In this document: in pieces, positions 53,149-53,956 of the stretch | Position numbering within the stretch: the stretch's first letter is position 1 | Layout of the letters: every line of letters starts with the position of its first letter | NCBI GenBank assembly: GCA_030529305.1 | Contig: JAUMXD010000001.1 | Location: 1 to 53,956, forward strand | DNA: 53,956 nt | Direction: 5' to 3' | Source: Allobrachymonas sp. | GTDB lineage: Bacteria; Pseudomonadota; Gammaproteobacteria; Burkholderiales; Burkholderiaceae | Position numbers and translations under genes: made by a program | Notes under the pieces: model-generated | What the model was told of the DNA's origin: nothing | Database searches by the model: none | What the model saw: only the letters and a program-made list of their open reading frames with translations

Positions 53149-53956
53149 ATGTCTCAGAATGTCGCCGATGTCATGAAACTGATCAGTGAAAACGAGGTCA
53201 AATTCGTTGACTTTCGCTTCACCGACACCCGCGGCAAAGAACAACACGTGACCGTGCCCATTTCGCACTTCGACGAAGAAAAGTTCTCCGAAGGGCACGC
53301 TTTCGACGCCTCTTCCGTCGCGGGCTGGAAAGGCGTGGAATGCTCCGACATGCTGCTCATGCCCGATCCGGCCACGGCTGCGATCGACCCTTTCTTTGAA
53401 GAGCCCACGCTGATCCTCACCTGCGACGTGCTCGAACCTGACGACGGCAAAGCCTACGACCGCGACCCGCGCTCCATTGCCAAGCGGGCCGAGGCTTATC
53501 TGAAAGCATCTGGCCTGGGGGATACAGCACTTTTCGGGCCCGAGCCGGAATTCTTCCTGTTTGACAACATCCGCTGGGAAACCAATTCCTCTGGCTGCTT
53601 CGTCGCCATCGACGAATACGAAGCCCACTGGAACAGCGGCCGCGACTTTGAAGGTGGCGGCAACAAAGGCCATCGCCCCACCCTCAAAGGCGGCTATCTG
53701 CAACTGCCCCCGGTGGACACCACACACAATATGCGCGCCGAAATGGCGCTGATCATGGAGCAGCTGGGCATTCCCGTTGAAGTGTTCCACCACGAAACGG
53801 CCGGCGCCGGTCAAAACGAAATCGGTACGCGCTTTTCTACCCTGGTGCAACGCGCCGACTGGACGCAGCTGCAAAAATACATCGTCTGGAACGTGGCCCA
53901 TGCCTACGGCAAAACCGCCACCTTCATGCCCAAGCCCTATGCGGGCGACAACGGCA
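53149..53956 (+). CDS. glnA: Glutamine synthetase type I (3' end beyond window)
   Basis: ATP-dependent amidation of glutamate, the main ammonium assimilation enzyme. 269 codons are visible of about 470. The N-terminal beta-grasp part ([21 protein letters not shown]), [11 protein letters not shown], the catalytic [11 protein letters not shown] with metal-binding Glu residues, and [16 protein letters not shown] are typical of GSI. CAGGAG precedes the ATG at 53149. The adenylylation site and C-terminus are outside the window, so its regulatory subtype cannot be read here. It is divergent from fba across a 470-base region. Confidence 0.96.
   Translation, partial: MSQNVADVMKLISENEVKFVDFRFTDTRGKEQHVTVPISHFDEEKFSEGHAFDASSVAGWKGVECSDMLLMPDPATAAIDPFFEEPTLILTCDVLEPDDGKAYDRDPRSIAKRAEAYLKASGLGDTALFGPEPEFFLFDNIRWETNSSGCFVAIDEYEAHWNSGRDFEGGGNKGHRPTLKGGYLQLPPVDTTHNMRAEMALIMEQLGIPVEVFHHETAGAGQNEIGTRFSTLVQRADWTQLQKYIVWNVAHAYGKTATFMPKPYAGDNG

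Noticed and set aside
1..53956. tRNA genes, CRISPR arrays, insertion sequences and integrases
   Set aside because: I scanned the intergenic regions for T-loop patterns, regularly spaced repeats and transposase or integrase motifs, and found none.

Overview
This is a chromosomal stretch of a Gram-negative bacterium in the Betaproteobacteria, most likely order Burkholderiales and probably close to Comamonadaceae. That placement is inferred from gene content and order: a complete LPS and outer-membrane biogenesis block behind rpsB-tsf-pyrH-frr, a run scpB-rluB-ndk-rlmN-pilW-rodZ-ispG-hisS-yfgM-bamB-der, and a gpmA/rhodanese/grxC/secB/gpsA neighbourhood. Most of the window is dense housekeeping sequence of high GC. 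I see no tRNA, rRNA, CRISPR array, insertion sequence or prophage gene.

Region 1 (1-14520, all minus strand). Transcription runs right to left from an rpsB promoter with an extended -10 near 14492-14519: rpsB, tsf, pyrH, frr, uppS, cdsA, dxr, rseP, bamA, skp, lpxD, fabZ, lpxA, lpxB (lpxB runs off the left edge). Together these cover translation factors, UMP kinase, undecaprenyl-diphosphate synthesis, CDP-diacylglycerol, the MEP pathway, envelope-stress proteolysis, outer-membrane protein assembly and lipid A synthesis. Hairpins separate rpsB/tsf, tsf/pyrH and skp/lpxD, so the block is probably several transcription units.

Region 2 (14620-34556, mostly plus). nnr (metabolite repair) and a DinG/YoaA-type helicase are followed by divergent bamD and rluD. 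Then comes a long plus-strand series: scpB, rluB, ndk, rlmN, pilW, rodZ, ispG, hisS, yfgM, bamB, der. Several junctions overlap by a few bases. The hfq gene that I expect after der in this order is not there.

Region 3 (34683-41360). A loose set of minus-strand genes: corA, an M14-type deacylase, gpsA, secB, grxC and a membrane-anchored rhodanese, with gpmA divergent.

Region 4 (41551-53956). ctpA, prfB (with the classical programmed +1 frameshift), pepN, a compact two-gene insertion of lower GC (a 411-residue ABC/OLD-like ATPase plus a 145-residue unrecognised protein), fbp, then minus-strand pssA and fba, and finally glnA running off the right edge.

The two-gene module at 47455-49124 is the strongest candidate for an undescribed system. 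Its genes overlap by ATGA, it sits between pepN and fbp with almost no spacer, its base composition differs from both flanks, and its architecture (ATPase plus small partner) resembles known two-gene phage-defence systems without matching one I can name. A second notable object is a gapless near-palindrome of about 147 bp just downstream of fbp (50196-50342). Its mismatches are nearly all of transition type.
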